Source of the DNA: Gallionella sp.
GTDB lineage: Bacteria > Pseudomonadota > Gammaproteobacteria > Burkholderiales > Gallionellaceae
DNA length: 44,790 nucleotides
Assembly: GCA_028688275.1 (NCBI GenBank)
Contig: JAQTYN010000023.1
Location: forward strand, 1-44,790
Direction of reading: 5' to 3'
The number at the start of each line of letters is the position of its first letter. Positions within the stretch are counted from its first letter, which is position 1. Position numbers and translations under genes: made by a program. Below are positions 1-8,785 of this stretch, in pieces. The notes beneath the pieces were generated by a model. It was not told the origin of the DNA, searched no databases, and was given only the letters and a program-made list of their open reading frames with translations.

Positions 1-93
1 AAAGTTGTTATCGTTGCTTGTATGAGAAAGTTGTTAACCATCATGAACTCAATGTTGAAAAATAATACTCCGTGGAATGCAAAATTTGCTTGA
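1..93 (+). pseudogene. IS110-family transposase, C-terminal end (cut by window edge)
   Basis: The plus frame reads from the first base to a TGA at 91-93 and gives about 30 residues, including VACMRKLLTIMNSMLKNNTPW. This is the characteristic C-terminal end of IS110-family (Transposase_20, serine-containing DEDD-type) transposases, where a helix of the form ACMRKLLTILNAML-x-W closes the protein. The rest of the gene lies outside the window, so it cannot be judged whether it is intact; the feature is partial because of the edge, not shown to be broken. IS110 elements of this type carry their guide (bridge) RNA at the 5' side, which is also outside the window. The neighbouring 600 bases are rich in other dispersed repeats, which fits a site that tolerates insertions. 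Confidence 0.75.
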
Positions 94-133
94 TTCGGAA
101 CACGGTTGCTCTCCCGTAAACGGGCGAAGGATA

Positions 134-272
134 TTAGGGAAAAACTGATTAAATCCGTTCGCCCTGAGCTTGTCGAAGGGTGGGCATATTTAACATACTG
201 ATTTTATTAAATCTTCCATTCATGGTTCGACTGGCTAACCACGAACGTAAGATTTAATCAGCGTTTCCTTAG
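134..272. repeat. Interspersed inverted-repeat element, copy A
   Basis: Imperfect terminal inverted repeats of 22 nt (134-155 and 251-272, 18 of 22 positions pairing, with CTGATTAAATC identical in both) enclose about 95 nt. The interior contains the dispersed motif TTCGCCCTGAGCTTGTCGAA (158-177) and a second motif around CATGGTTCGACTGGCTAACC. The same outer end and TTCGCCCTGAG motif recur near 44576. No open frame of note is present. It looks like a small non-autonomous mobile repeat (MITE or REP-like); the family is not identified. Confidence 0.6.
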
Positions 273-387
273 GGAAGTGCTGATTTATTCGGTTTTGTAG
301 TTTTTTGCTGGCGCAAAAATGCTTATTTATCAATGTGCTGGATTCCGACTTTCGTCGGAATGACGAATAAATCAGTGCCTCCTTAAG
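268..387. repeat. Interspersed inverted-repeat element, copy B (abuts copy A)
   Basis: Terminal inverted repeats at 268-291 and 364-387 pair at 20 of 24 positions, with CTGATTTATTCG identical. Inside is a perfect 8-bp hairpin ATTCCGAC-TTTC-GTCGGAAT at 342-361, a motif of a common dispersed class. The right end of copy A and the left end of copy B share about five bases, so the two elements are nested end to end. Their ends resemble each other (CTTAGGG...CTGATT) while their interiors differ, suggesting related termini with exchangeable cores. Confidence 0.55.
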
Positions 388-415
388 TTTCTGAGAGCCA
401 TCCTATTCCTTAAAA

Positions 416-706
416 GCATAGGTATCTACACAACTTCCAATCATTTTGGAATAAGGGTGTATTAAACTTTTCATTCAAAAACAACAAGATCCGAATGTCT
501 GGATTTGAACCCAGACTCCCCTCGCCCACTTGTGGGAGAGGGGCAGGGGGAGAGGGTGCGCCGATGGCGTGAATTGCAGCCAAACAAGGGCATGTGCAAC
601 GCGCTTCTACAAATTATGAAGTATGTTGTTTTTAAATGAAATTCTACCCCCACCCTAACCCTCCCCCTGCTAGGGGGAGGGAACAAAGTTGTGTAGATAC
701 CTATGC
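416..706. repeat. Region bounded by perfect 21-bp inverted repeats, MITE-like
   Basis: GCATAGGTATCTACACAACT(T) at 416-436 is the exact reverse complement of 686-706. The 250 bases between hold two C/G-rich palindromes: an imperfect one around 517-543 and a perfect 10-bp stem CCCTCCCCCT-GCT-AGGGGGAGGG at 659-681. The right arm contains the truB stop codon (701-703). No transposase frame is present. The arrangement fits a small non-autonomous element or paired repeats inserted immediately behind truB. Confidence 0.5.
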
Positions 707-1624
707 CTTAAAAGACTCGGCTGCTCGCTTCGCCACACTGGCAATCAAACGTTCTGGGGCGAATCTTCTGCCTAATAAATCGCCCACACCAATAAAGCCT
801 TGCGCGCCATACAGGGCAATTTTGCCATCGGGGAGTCCTGTTTCTAAACCAAGTCGTTGACCTTGTGCCAAGCGGCGGATTTGTACGTCATCGACGTGGA
901 GTTTAGGCATTGCTGGCATCAGGCTATCAACGGGCAACACGCAGGTTTCACGTGCGGATTCGCTCATGTCTGCAAGTTGCTCCAAGGTGTAGCCATTCGC
1001 CAAATCAAAATGGGCGATGGCGGTGCGGCGCAGTTTGGTCAAATGCCCGCCACAACCGAGGGCTTCGCCTATGTCTTCGCCCAAGGTGCGGATGTAAGTG
1101 CCTTTGCTACAGCGCACGCTGATGTCGAGTTGTTCACCGTCAAAGTCATGCAAAATCAGCTCGTGGATCACCACGTCGCGCAAGGGACGCTCTATGGTTT
1201 CGCCGTTGCGAATGTATTCGTACAGCGGCTTGCCTTGGTGTTTGAGCGCGCTATACATGGGCGGGAGCTGTTGAATCGCGCCGCGAAATTTTTCGAGTGC
1301 AGCATGAATGTCGGCGAGTTGTATGTGGGCAGTCGGGCGATGTTGCAAGACTTCGCCTTCGGCATCGCCCGTGGCTGTGGTTTGACCCAGACGCACGGTG
1401 GCACGATAGGTTTTATCGGCTTCGAGTAAGGCGGTGGAAAATTTGGTGGCTTCGCCAAAGCAGACGGGCAACAAGCCTGTTGCCAGCGGATCAAGCGTGC
1501 CTGTGTGACCTGCTTTTTCAGCTTGAAACAGGCGGCGGGCTTTTTGTAGGGCGGTGTTGGAGCTGAGTTCTAAGGGCTTGTCGAGTAATAACACGCCGTC
1601 AAACGGGCGAAAAGTGCGCGCCAT
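701..1624 (-). CDS. truB: tRNA pseudouridine(55) synthase TruB
   Basis: TruB converts U55 in the T loop of tRNAs to pseudouridine, in the cytoplasm. The 307-residue product is of usual length. It opens with FDGVLLLDKPLELSS and carries the motif GHTGTLDPLATGLLPV, in which Asp45 is the family's catalytic aspartate; the KGTYIRTL segment and a C-terminal PUA-like tail (residues about 240-307) follow. I chose ATG at 1624 because AGGAG lies about nine bases upstream and family proteins start here; the frame stays open further upstream without support. It is the last gene of the rimP-nusA-infB-rbfA-truB operon, 103 bases after rbfA, and the gap contains a strong hairpin. Its stop codon lies inside the arm of a perfect inverted repeat, so the extreme C-terminus may have been reshaped by that insertion. 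Confidence 0.96.
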   Translation of the reverse strand: MARTFRPFDGVLLLDKPLELSSNTALQKARRLFQAEKAGHTGTLDPLATGLLPVCFGEATKFSTALLEADKTYRATVRLGQTTATGDAEGEVLQHRPTAHIQLADIHAALEKFRGAIQQLPPMYSALKHQGKPLYEYIRNGETIERPLRDVVIHELILHDFDGEQLDISVRCSKGTYIRTLGEDIGEALGCGGHLTKLRRTAIAHFDLANGYTLEQLADMSESARETCVLPVDSLMPAMPKLHVDDVQIRRLAQGQRLGLETGLPDGKIALYGAQGFIGVGDLLGRRFAPERLIASVAKRAAESFKA

Positions 1625-1662
1625 GTAAACTCCTGATGTGGTGAAAGTAATCTGTATCAAGC

Positions 1663-1703
1663 AAAACGGAATACAAAGTGAGAAGCCACCTGTATTCCGT
1701 TTT
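1663..1703. other. Long hairpin between rbfA and truB
   Basis: AAAACGGAATACA (1663-1675) pairs perfectly with 1691-1703, giving a 13-bp stem and a 15-base loop. On the transcribed (minus) strand the stem is not followed by a U run beyond its own last four bases, so it is a poor intrinsic terminator. It may instead be an RNA-processing or stability element, or a REP-type repeat, separating rbfA and truB messages. Confidence 0.45.
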
Positions 1704-1727
1704 CTTTTATACCGACTACAGAATAAT

Positions 1728-2108
1728 TTATTCGGCTGTAGGTTCTGCTTTTTCTGCTGATAGTTTATCGCTGGCAACGGCTTTATCAATCAACTGCGAC
1801 AAATAACTACCGTTTTCGACAGAGGCATCATAGACAAAATGTAGCTGGGGCATGATGCGCAACTTGAGACTTCGTGAGAGTTGGCTACGCAAAAAACCAC
1901 TGGCGTGTTCCAGTCCTTTGAGAGCCTCATCGTGCTTACCATCTAAGCGGGTGAAGAAAATCTTGGCATGAGAGTAATCCCGCGCCACTTCCACCCCCGT
2001 GATGGTGACCAGCTTCACCCGTGGATCGTTGATTTGCAACCTCACCAGCTCCGCGATTTCTCGCTGCATCTGCTGCCCGACACGGTCTGTTCTGGCGTAG
2101 TTGCTCAT
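1728..2108 (-). CDS. rbfA: 30S ribosome-binding factor RbfA
   Basis: RbfA binds the immature 30S subunit near helix 1 of 16S rRNA and is needed for late maturation and cold adaptation. The 126-residue product has the single KH-like domain (residues about 5-110) with family segments RVGQQMQREIAELV, DPRVKLVTITGVEVARDYSHAKI and LRIMPQLHFVYDASVENG. It ends in a short charged tail. The start ATG overlaps the infB stop by one base (TAATG), which indicates translational coupling. It lies between infB and truB in the classic proteobacterial order. Confidence 0.96.
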   Translation of the reverse strand: MSNYARTDRVGQQMQREIAELVRLQINDPRVKLVTITGVEVARDYSHAKIFFTRLDGKHDEALKGLEHASGFLRSQLSRSLKLRIMPQLHFVYDASVENGSYLSQLIDKAVASDKLSAEKAEPTAE

Positions 2109-4945
2109 TACAGTGACCGCGCCACTTCAACGATTTCGTAGGCTTCGAGCTTATCGCCCACCACCAAATCGTTGTATCCCTTCAGCGACAAACCGCACTC
2201 GAAGTTATGTTTGACTTCTTTTGCATCATCTTTGAATCGTTTCAAGGAATCCAATTCGCCGTCGTGTATCACTAAGTTATTGCGCAATACACGGACTTTA
2301 GAGCCACGTCTAATCAGACCTTCCAGTACATAACAACCCGCAATCGTACCAATTTTGGACACGGTAAAGACTTGACGCACTTCAACCAAACCGATGATGC
2401 TTTCACGTTTTTCAGGTGCCAACATGCCCGACAATGCCGCTTTAATTTCGTCCATCATGCCGTAAATCACGTTGTAGTAGCGAATATCTACACCCATGGT
2501 TTCAGCCAATTTACGCGCAGTTGCATCGGCTCGCACATTAAAGCCGATGATGATGGCCTTAGAAGCCAATGCCAAGTTGACATCAGACTCTGAAATAGGA
2601 CCGACACCGCCATGAATCAAATTCACTTTCACTTCATCTGTCGATAGTTTATGCAGGGTCTGAGCAATCGCTTCAGAAGAACCTTGCACATCAGTTTTGA
2701 CAATCAGCGACAAGGTACGCACTTCGCCCTCCGCCATTTGCTCGAACATATTTTCCAGCTTGGCAGCTTGTTGTTTAGCCAACTTCACGCCACGGTATTT
2801 GCCTTGACGGAACAAGGCGATTTCGCGCGCTCGTTTTTCATCCGCCAACACCATCAGCTCTTCACCTGCGGTGGGCACATCAGACAATCCGTGAATTTCA
2901 ACTGGAATAGACGGACCCGCTTCGTGAATCGACTTGCCGTTTTCGTCCAACATCGCACGAACTCGACCAAACACCGAACCAACCAAGACAGCGTCACCAC
3001 GACGCATCGTGCCAGATTGAATCAACACGGTTGCTACCGCGCCCTTACCTTTATCTAAACGCGCTTCCACCACCAAACCCTTGGCGTGGGTTTCACGAGG
3101 TGCTTTTAATTCCAGGACTTCGGCTTGCAACAAGACTGATTCCAGCAATTTATCAACGCCAGCACCCGTTTTAGACGAAACCTCTCCGAACATAACGTCG
3201 CCACCCCAATCTTCTGACAGGATGCCTTCTACACTCAGTTCTTGTTTGACCCGTTCAATATTGGCATCCGCTTTATCGATTTTGGTAATCGCCACCACGA
3301 TCGCCACACCCGCCGCTTTGGCATGGTGAATCGCTTCTCGCGTAGTAGGCATCACACCGTCATCGGCAGCCACAACCAAAATCACAATATCGGTTGCTTT
3401 GGCACCACGTGCCCGCATCGCGGTAAACGCTTCATGACCTGGGGTATCGAGGAAGGTAATCATGCCCCGCGGCGTATCCACGTGGTACGCGCCGATGTGC
3501 TGGGTAATGCCACCCGCTTCGCCCGAAGCCACACGGGTACGACGAATGTAATCCAGCAAGGACGTTTTACCATGATCCACGTGACCCATGACCGTGACCA
3601 CAGGCGCACGCGGGGTTAATTCCAAATCGTGATGCGCTTCATTGTCCATCAGATAGGCATCGGGATCATCCAACTTCGCCGCTTTGGCAATATGTCCCAT
3701 TTCCTCTACCACAATCATGGCAGTGTCTTGATCCAATACTTGGTTGATGGTCACCATCAAACCCATTTTCATCAATACTTTGATGATTTCTGCGGCTTTC
3801 ACCGCCATTTTTTGGGCTAATTCGGCCACCACAATGGTTTCAGGTACGGAAACCTCATGCACAATGGCTTCCGTTGGCTGAACAAAGGATTCACCCGCCG
3901 CTGCGGGAGCAGGTCGACCGTGATGCTTATCATTGCGTTTACCGCCGCGCACAGGATTCGCCCATGCACCTGCTTTGCCAGCAGGCTTGCTATCGGTCTT
4001 GCCCACAGGACGTTTGTGACCACTCGGCTCATCACGTTTGGCAACTTGCTTGTCAGCTGTTTTTGCTGGCTTTTTGGCTTGTACAACTTTATCACCTGGC
4101 TTAGGAGCCGTCGTGCTTTTGTGCAAAGTACCTTCTTTGCTCGCTTTAGGCACTTCAGCGACCACAACAACAGGCTCAACGACGGGTGGCGGCGGTGGTG
4201 GGGCAGGTTTAAAAGAAGGGCGTGCCACACGACGCAGCACAGGTGCACCTATCATTGGCGTAGGTGCAGCGTTAGATGGCGCGGCCTCAACTACTGATTT
4301 ATTGGCGACAGCAGGCACAGCTACCGTCGGATTGATGGACGGTGTCACGGGCTTAACGATGGGAGGTTTCACTTCATAAATCTCGGTAGATTTGACCACG
4401 ACAACAGGCACAACCTCTTCCATGACGACAGGCTCTACCACTGGTGAAACGACGACTTCTACGACTTCAGTTGCATCGCCAACTTTGCCTTTATTCCGCA
4501 ACTTACGTGCTTGCAACTCTGCAGCTTGGCGTTCCGCCAATTCTGCTTGTAAACGTGCTTCTTGCTCACGTATCGCCAATTGGCGCGCATCCAACACAGA
4601 AGAGGTCGACACAACTGGGCGGACGGCGGATTGGTGGGGTTGCGCATTCACTTCGGGCGCGACCACGCGGCGCTTACGCACCTCCACTTGGATGGTGCGT
4701 GGCCTCCCTGTGCTATCAGATTTCTTAATCTCGCTGGTTTCACGACGCGCCAACGTCACCTTTTTTTCGGTCGCATCAGTGCCGTGTGCTTGACGCAAAT
4801 GCGTCAACAACTGCGCTTTATCCGCTTCAGAAATTACATCTACATCGCGCTGTTTAGTCACACCAGCCGATTGTAGTTGTTCGAGCAGCAAAGCAACTGG
4901 CATACCCAGTTCAGCTGCAAATTGCGCTACGTTTATTGTACCCAT
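2108..4945 (-). CDS. infB: Translation initiation factor IF-2
   Basis: IF-2 is the GTPase that brings initiator fMet-tRNA to the 30S subunit and promotes subunit joining. The protein (about 945 residues) has an N-terminal IF2_N fold (1-55), a long Val/Pro/Ala/Lys-rich linker (about 100-350), a second IF2_N segment (about 360-420), then the G domain with GHVDHGKT (about 454-461) and DTPGH (about 500-504), and beta-barrel and C-terminal domains ending [15 protein letters not shown] prefer ATG 4945 ([13 protein letters not shown]): AAGG sits six bases before it, while for the ATG at 4951 the same AAGG touches the codon. One oddity is the fourth GTPase motif, which reads TKID where most IF-2 have NKID. 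The gene is 27 bases behind nusA and coupled to rbfA. Confidence 0.97.
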   Translation of the reverse strand: MGTINVAQFAAELGMPVALLLEQLQSAGVTKQRDVDVISEADKAQLLTHLRQAHGTDATEKKVTLARRETSEIKKSDSTGRPRTIQVEVRKRRVVAPEVNAQPHQSAVRPVVSTSSVLDARQLAIREQEARLQAELAERQAAELQARKLRNKGKVGDATEVVEVVVSPVVEPVVMEEVVPVVVVKSTEIYEVKPPIVKPVTPSINPTVAVPAVANKSVVEAAPSNAAPTPMIGAPVLRRVARPSFKPAPPPPPPVVEPVVVVAEVPKASKEGTLHKSTTAPKPGDKVVQAKKPAKTADKQVAKRDEPSGHKRPVGKTDSKPAGKAGAWANPVRGGKRNDKHHGRPAPAAAGESFVQPTEAIVHEVSVPETIVVAELAQKMAVKAAEIIKVLMKMGLMVTINQVLDQDTAMIVVEEMGHIAKAAKLDDPDAYLMDNEAHHDLELTPRAPVVTVMGHVDHGKTSLLDYIRRTRVASGEAGGITQHIGAYHVDTPRGMITFLDTPGHEAFTAMRARGAKATDIVILVVAADDGVMPTTREAIHHAKAAGVAIVVAITKIDKADANIERVKQELSVEGILSEDWGGDVMFGEVSSKTGAGVDKLLESVLLQAEVLELKAPRETHAKGLVVEARLDKGKGAVATVLIQSGTMRRGDAVLVGSVFGRVRAMLDENGKSIHEAGPSIPVEIHGLSDVPTAGEELMVLADEKRAREIALFRQGKYRGVKLAKQQAAKLENMFEQMAEGEVRTLSLIVKTDVQGSSEAIAQTLHKLSTDEVKVNLIHGGVGPISESDVNLALASKAIIIGFNVRADATARKLAETMGVDIRYYNVIYGMMDEIKAALSGMLAPEKRESIIGLVEVRQVFTVSKIGTIAGCYVLEGLIRRGSKVRVLRNNLVIHDGELDSLKRFKDDAKEVKHNFECGLSLKGYNDLVVGDKLEAYEIVEVARSL

Positions 4946-4972
4946 TGCCATCCTTTAGATTCTTTTCCGACC

Positions 4973-6445
4973 TTATGCAAACCAAGGTGCGCGTGCTGCC
5001 ATAATCAAACTGTTCGCACGATTACCATCCATACCAGAAAGCTCGACCAGTTCGTCTTCGGCCAAATCGGCCAATTGTTCTTGTGTTGTAATACCTTTAT
5101 TGGCCAGTACACGAGCGGTTTCGTCGTCCATGCCGTCCAACTTTAACAAATCTTCAATACCATGCTCGACTTGTTCTTCACTGGCAATCGCAGCAGTCAG
5201 CAACACATTACGTGCCCGACTACGCAGCTCTTCAACCATGCTTTCATCCAGCCCATCAATTTCCAGCATTTCTTCAATAGGCACGTAAGCGACTTCTTCC
5301 AACGTATTAAACCCTTCATTGACCAAAATACCCGCGACTTCTTCATCGACATCCAACTTTTCAACAAACAAATCCAGCACTTTAGAAAACTCTTGCGTAT
5401 GCTTTTCGTCTGATTGCGCCACAGTCATGATATTCAGCGTCCAGCCTGTCAGCTCAGAAGCCAAACGCACGTTTTGCCCGCCGCGACCAATCGCCTGTGC
5501 CAGATTTTCTTCTTCTACGACCACATCCATGCTGTGTTGATCTTCATCTACCACGATGCTGCCGATCTCTGCAGGAGACAAAGCGTTAATGACATAGGTT
5601 GCAGGATCTTCTGCCCACAAAATAATATCGACGCGCTCACCGCACAATTCGTTTGTGACGCTTTGTACGCGTGAACCACGCATGCCAACACAGGTTCCAA
5701 TAGGATCGATACGTTGATCGTGTGAACGAACGGCAATTTTGGCGCGTGAACCAGGATCGCGCGCAGCATTGATAATTTCTAAAATATTTTCTTCAATCTC
5801 AGGCACTTCCAACTCAAACAACTTCACCACCAACTCAGGAGATGTGCGAGACAAAATAACCTGTGGACCACGCTGACCACGATCAATTCGCAATAAATGC
5901 GCTTTAACACGATCACCCACACGCAAATTTTCCTTTGGAATCATTTGATCACGAGGTAAGAAAGCTTCAATCTTGCCAAATTCAACAACCGCATTCCCGC
6001 GTTCCACGCGCTTCACTGTACCAGACACCAGATGCTCTTTGCGCGCCATAAAATCACTGAGAATCTGCTCGCGTTCAGCATCACGAATCTTTTGGAAAAT
6101 CACTTGTTTTGCAGCTTGTGCACCAATGCGACCAAAGTCAATTGATTCTAACGGCTCTTCGATGAAACCACCCAATTCAACACTGGGGTCATGTTTTTGC
6201 GCTTCTTCCAACTTGATATGTAAATCAGGCGTTTCAAACGTTTCGTCGTCCATTACTTCCCAGCAACGGAATGATTCATACTCACCCGTATTGCGGTCAA
6301 TAGCCACCCGCACATCTGCCTCGTCGTCAAAACGCTTTTTGGTTGCAGAGGCTAAGGCTGACTCCAGCGCAGAAAACACCACTTCTTTGTCTACATTCTT
6401 TTCACGTGACAACGCATCGACCAGCAACAAAACTTCACGACTCAT
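4973..6445 (-). CDS. nusA: Transcription termination/antitermination factor NusA
   Basis: NusA binds RNA polymerase and nascent RNA, promotes pausing and hairpin termination, and joins antitermination complexes. The 490-residue protein matches the usual proteobacterial length. It starts with the NusA N-terminal polymerase-binding domain ([20 protein letters not shown]), followed by S1 (about 135-200, [18 protein letters not shown]), two KH domains (about 205-345, including [14 protein letters not shown] and [17 protein letters not shown]) and two C-terminal helix-hairpin-helix acidic repeats (about 365-490) ending RAPWF. The two acidic repeats are typical of beta- and gammaproteobacteria. GGAG precedes ATG 6445 at suitable spacing. 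It is second in the operon, 43 bases behind rimP. Confidence 0.97.
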   Translation of the reverse strand: MSREVLLLVDALSREKNVDKEVVFSALESALASATKKRFDDEADVRVAIDRNTGEYESFRCWEVMDDETFETPDLHIKLEEAQKHDPSVELGGFIEEPLESIDFGRIGAQAAKQVIFQKIRDAEREQILSDFMARKEHLVSGTVKRVERGNAVVEFGKIEAFLPRDQMIPKENLRVGDRVKAHLLRIDRGQRGPQVILSRTSPELVVKLFELEVPEIEENILEIINAARDPGSRAKIAVRSHDQRIDPIGTCVGMRGSRVQSVTNELCGERVDIILWAEDPATYVINALSPAEIGSIVVDEDQHSMDVVVEEENLAQAIGRGGQNVRLASELTGWTLNIMTVAQSDEKHTQEFSKVLDLFVEKLDVDEEVAGILVNEGFNTLEEVAYVPIEEMLEIDGLDESMVEELRSRARNVLLTAAIASEEQVEHGIEDLLKLDGMDDETARVLANKGITTQEQLADLAEDELVELSGMDGNRANSLIMAARAPWFA

Positions 6446-6488
6446 ACCATTCTCCGACTAATGACTTGCTTGCAACAAGCCCTAAAAA

Positions 6489-6914
6489 CTAAAAGGTCGG
6501 CACTAAACGTGCCTTATCCACATTGGACAGATCAATGGCCACTGGCACACCGTCCACATCCAGTAGCACGATGCCATCCGCTAACGCGCCCAATACCCCA
6601 ACAAAAACTTTACTGCCATTCAATGGCTTGCGCAGCTTAAAACGCGCTTTTTCACCTGCGAAACGTACAAAGTCGCTTTCTTTTTTGAGCGGACGATCTA
6701 AACCTGGGGAAGAGATTTCCAGACGTTCAAAGTCAATATTCTCAACCGTGAACAAGCGGGTCAACTGATTACTCACCAGCTGACAGTCCTCAACCGAAAT
6801 GCCCTCAGGCTTATCAATAAAGACTTGCAACGCTCCACCGCCATGACGCTCAAATGCTACTAACTCATAGCCCAAGCCCGCAACAGTTGTTTCAACCAGA
6901 CTCACTACATCCAT
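6489..6914 (-). CDS. rimP: Ribosome maturation factor RimP
   Basis: RimP assists 30S subunit assembly. The 141-residue product has the N-terminal alpha/beta domain with [20 protein letters not shown] and [11 protein letters not shown], the RimP signature, and a C-terminal SH3-like domain (about 85-141). I placed the start at ATG 6914 (MDVVSLVE) with GGAATG upstream. The frame is open to 7055, but that extension would cross the promoter and leader hairpin. An in-frame ATG three codons earlier is also possible. First gene of the operon; its leader is about 47 bases and carries a terminator-like hairpin. Confidence 0.94.
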   Translation of the reverse strand: MDVVSLVETTVAGLGYELVAFERHGGGALQVFIDKPEGISVEDCQLVSNQLTRLFTVENIDFERLEISSPGLDRPLKKESDFVRFAGEKARFKLRKPLNGSKVFVGVLGALADGIVLLDVDGVPVAIDLSNVDKARLVPTF

Positions 6915-6930
6915 AATTATCATTCCACAA

Positions 6931-6952
6931 ATAAAAAACGGGCTTAAAGCCC
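6931..6952 (-). terminator. Hairpin plus U run in rimP leader / behind nadE
   Basis: Read on the minus strand, a five-base-pair GGGCT/AGCCC stem with a three-base loop is followed by G and a run of six T. This is a small intrinsic terminator shape. It would end nadE transcripts, but it also lies about 10 bases after the predicted rimP start of transcription, so it would be at the very 5' end of the rimP-nusA mRNA. Confidence 0.5.
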
Positions 6953-6968
6953 ATCCGAAAACGCGCGC

Positions 6969-6997
6969 ATTATAGCAAAATTTGCCGCTAAAGGGAA
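6969..6997 (-). promoter_or_regulatory. Predicted sigma70 promoter of rimP-nusA-infB-rbfA-truB
   Basis: On the minus strand the sequence has a perfect TATAAT (6969-6974) preceded by TGC, making an extended -10. Seventeen bases further is a weak -35, TTCCCT (6992-6997). Transcription would start near 6962, giving a leader of about 47 bases before rimP. Confidence 0.65.
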
Positions 6998-7066
6998 CGA
7001 GTATATTGGAACCATACAGAATAGGCGCGTGGTTATACAAAACGCCTTCCCACAATGATTTCTACG

Positions 7067-8701
7067 TTAAAATCCATCCTCATAGCGAACGGTGATGGGA
7101 TAACGCCAGTCTTTACCATAACTCCGCTCCGTGATACGAATACCGACAGCCGATTGACGACGCTTGTACTCACTCAACCGAATCAATCGCACCACACGAC
7201 GCACCACCTCTTCGGGATACCCCAAAGCAACAATATCAAGAATAGACCTATTCTGCTCCACATAGTATTCAACAATCGCATCCAACACATCATAAGGCGG
7301 CAAACTATCCTGATCCGTTTGATCGGGTCGCAATTCAGCACTGGGCGGACGCGTGATAATGCGTTCAGGAATAACGTAGCTCAAGGTATTGCGGTAGCGA
7401 GAGAGCCGATAGACCCACATCTTGCTCACATCTTTTAAGACCGCTAAGCCACCCGCCATATCACCATACAAGGTGGCATAACCCACGCTCATTTCAGACT
7501 TATTGCCTGTGGTGAGCACCAACGAGCCAAATTTATTCGACATTGCCATCAGCAAGGTGCCACGTATCCGCGCCTGCAAGTTTTCTTCGGTCGCATCCAC
7601 CTCACGCCCCGCAAACGAATCGCTCAAGGTACTCAGAAAATTTTCAAACATCGGCAAAATAGAGAATTCGTCATAACGCACACCGAGCAAACTTACCATT
7701 TCGCGCGAATCTTCTATGCTAATTGACGCTGTATAAGGTGAAGGCATCATGACCGCGTGTACTTTATCCGCCCCTAAAGCATCCACGGCAATCGCCATGG
7801 TCAGCGCGGAATCAATCCCTCCTGACAAACCCAGCAAAATACCTGGAAAACGGTTTTTGCCTATGTAATCTTGCACACCTAAACATAATGCCTGATAGAT
7901 TCTGGCATCAGTTTCTAGCAACGGAACATTCTGACCACGAGGTTGCCCATCAGCTGAAATATCCAACAACAGCAAATCCTCATTAAAGAAACTGCTTTGT
8001 GCCGTAACTACCCCTGTATGATCCATCGCAAATGAACCGCCATCAAAAACCAGCTCATCTTGCCCCCCAACTAAATTGGCGTAAACCACCGACATACCAG
8101 TATCCGCAATACGATCACGGATGGCATCATATCGAGATTCCTGCTTACCCATTGAAAAAGGGGAGGCATTGAGGACAAGCAAAATCTCTGCGCCCGCTGA
8201 ATGAGCCAACATAGCAGGCGTTTTATGCCAGACATCCGCACAAATATTAAGCCCGAAAACCACCCCATCTAACTCAAAAACACACGCATCCGTGCCCGAA
8301 TCAAAATATCGCTTCTCATCAAAAACTGCATAGTTAGGTAATTCGTGCTTATGATAGGTAGCCACAATTTTCCCATTCTGCAATAACGAGGCGGCATTGT
8401 AATGTTTACCATGTTGTTGGTGAGGGTGCCCCACCAACACACTGATGTCATAAATTTGTGCGGACAAGGCCTGCAAAGCTTCTGCGCATGCCCGATAAAA
8501 ACCCTCACGCAACAGCAAATCCTCAGGAGGGTAAGCACACAGACTCAACTCTGGCGTAAGCAGCATTCGCGCGCCCTGTTGCTTGGCTTGTTCTGCATAG
8601 CTTAGTATTTTGGCGGCATTTCCCGATAAGTCACCCAAGGTGCAGTTGATTTGTGCGATAGCGATCTTCATAGCAAAGAAAAATTGTACAAGGATGGGCA
8701 T
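7067..8701 (-). CDS. nadE: Glutamine-dependent NAD+ synthetase
   Basis: NadE amidates nicotinate adenine dinucleotide to NAD+ using glutamine and ATP, in the cytosol. This is the two-domain form (about 540 residues). An N-terminal nitrilase-type glutaminase carries the Glu-Lys-Cys triad (E51 in LLTPELSL, K118 in YHKHELPNY, C154 in GLNICADVW). A C-terminal synthetase carries the PP-type ATP loop SGGIDS (293-298), and TTGNKSE and FGSLV segments follow. Two starts are possible. ATG 8701 has GAGG four bases upstream; ATG 8671 (MKIAIAQINCTLGD) matches where the conserved domain begins but lacks a visible ribosome site. The difference is ten residues. It is a separate transcription unit between ompA and rimP. 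Confidence 0.93.
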   Translation of the reverse strand: MPILVQFFFAMKIAIAQINCTLGDLSGNAAKILSYAEQAKQQGARMLLTPELSLCAYPPEDLLLREGFYRACAEALQALSAQIYDISVLVGHPHQQHGKHYNAASLLQNGKIVATYHKHELPNYAVFDEKRYFDSGTDACVFELDGVVFGLNICADVWHKTPAMLAHSAGAEILLVLNASPFSMGKQESRYDAIRDRIADTGMSVVYANLVGGQDELVFDGGSFAMDHTGVVTAQSSFFNEDLLLLDISADGQPRGQNVPLLETDARIYQALCLGVQDYIGKNRFPGILLGLSGGIDSALTMAIAVDALGADKVHAVMMPSPYTASISIEDSREMVSLLGVRYDEFSILPMFENFLSTLSDSFAGREVDATEENLQARIRGTLLMAMSNKFGSLVLTTGNKSEMSVGYATLYGDMAGGLAVLKDVSKMWVYRLSRYRNTLSYVIPERIITRPPSAELRPDQTDQDSLPPYDVLDAIVEYYVEQNRSILDIVALGYPEEVVRRVVRLIRLSEYKRRQSAVGIRITERSYGKDWRYPITVRYEDGF

Positions 8702-8732
8702 TTTACCTCGTCACTTATCGAACATGTGTAAC

Positions 8733-8762
8733 AAAAAAAGCGGGCTGCTTCCAGCCCGCTTT
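8733..8762 (-). terminator. Intrinsic terminator of the OmpA-like gene
   Basis: A perfect stem AGCGGGCTG/CAGCCCGCT with loop CTTC (8739-8760), extendable by two A-T pairs, is followed on the minus strand by seven T (8733-8739 region). It lies about 25 bases behind the stop at 8786 and before nadE. Confidence 0.85.
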
Positions 8763-8785
8763 CGCTACAACAAAGTGTTTAGTGC

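Larger units (their letters stand above)
94..700. other. Gene-free, repeat-dense stretch between IS110 and truB
   Basis: About 600 bases without a supportable gene. It is almost wholly explained by the two inverted-repeat elements at 134-387 and the inverted-repeat-bounded segment at 416-706. Short open frames crossing it on both strands are low-complexity translations of the C/G-rich palindromes and have no convincing start or family resemblance. Confidence 0.6.

Noticed and set aside
498..519. T-arm-like string (GGTTCAAATCC on the minus strand) suggesting a tRNA
   Set aside because: The flanking stems do not make a 5-bp/7-nt T arm, and no acceptor, D or anticodon arms fit around it; it is a palindrome in the repeat region.
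857..1429. 190-codon open frame on the plus strand opposite truB
   Set aside because: Antisense shadow of a well-supported gene, without a ribosome site or family motif.
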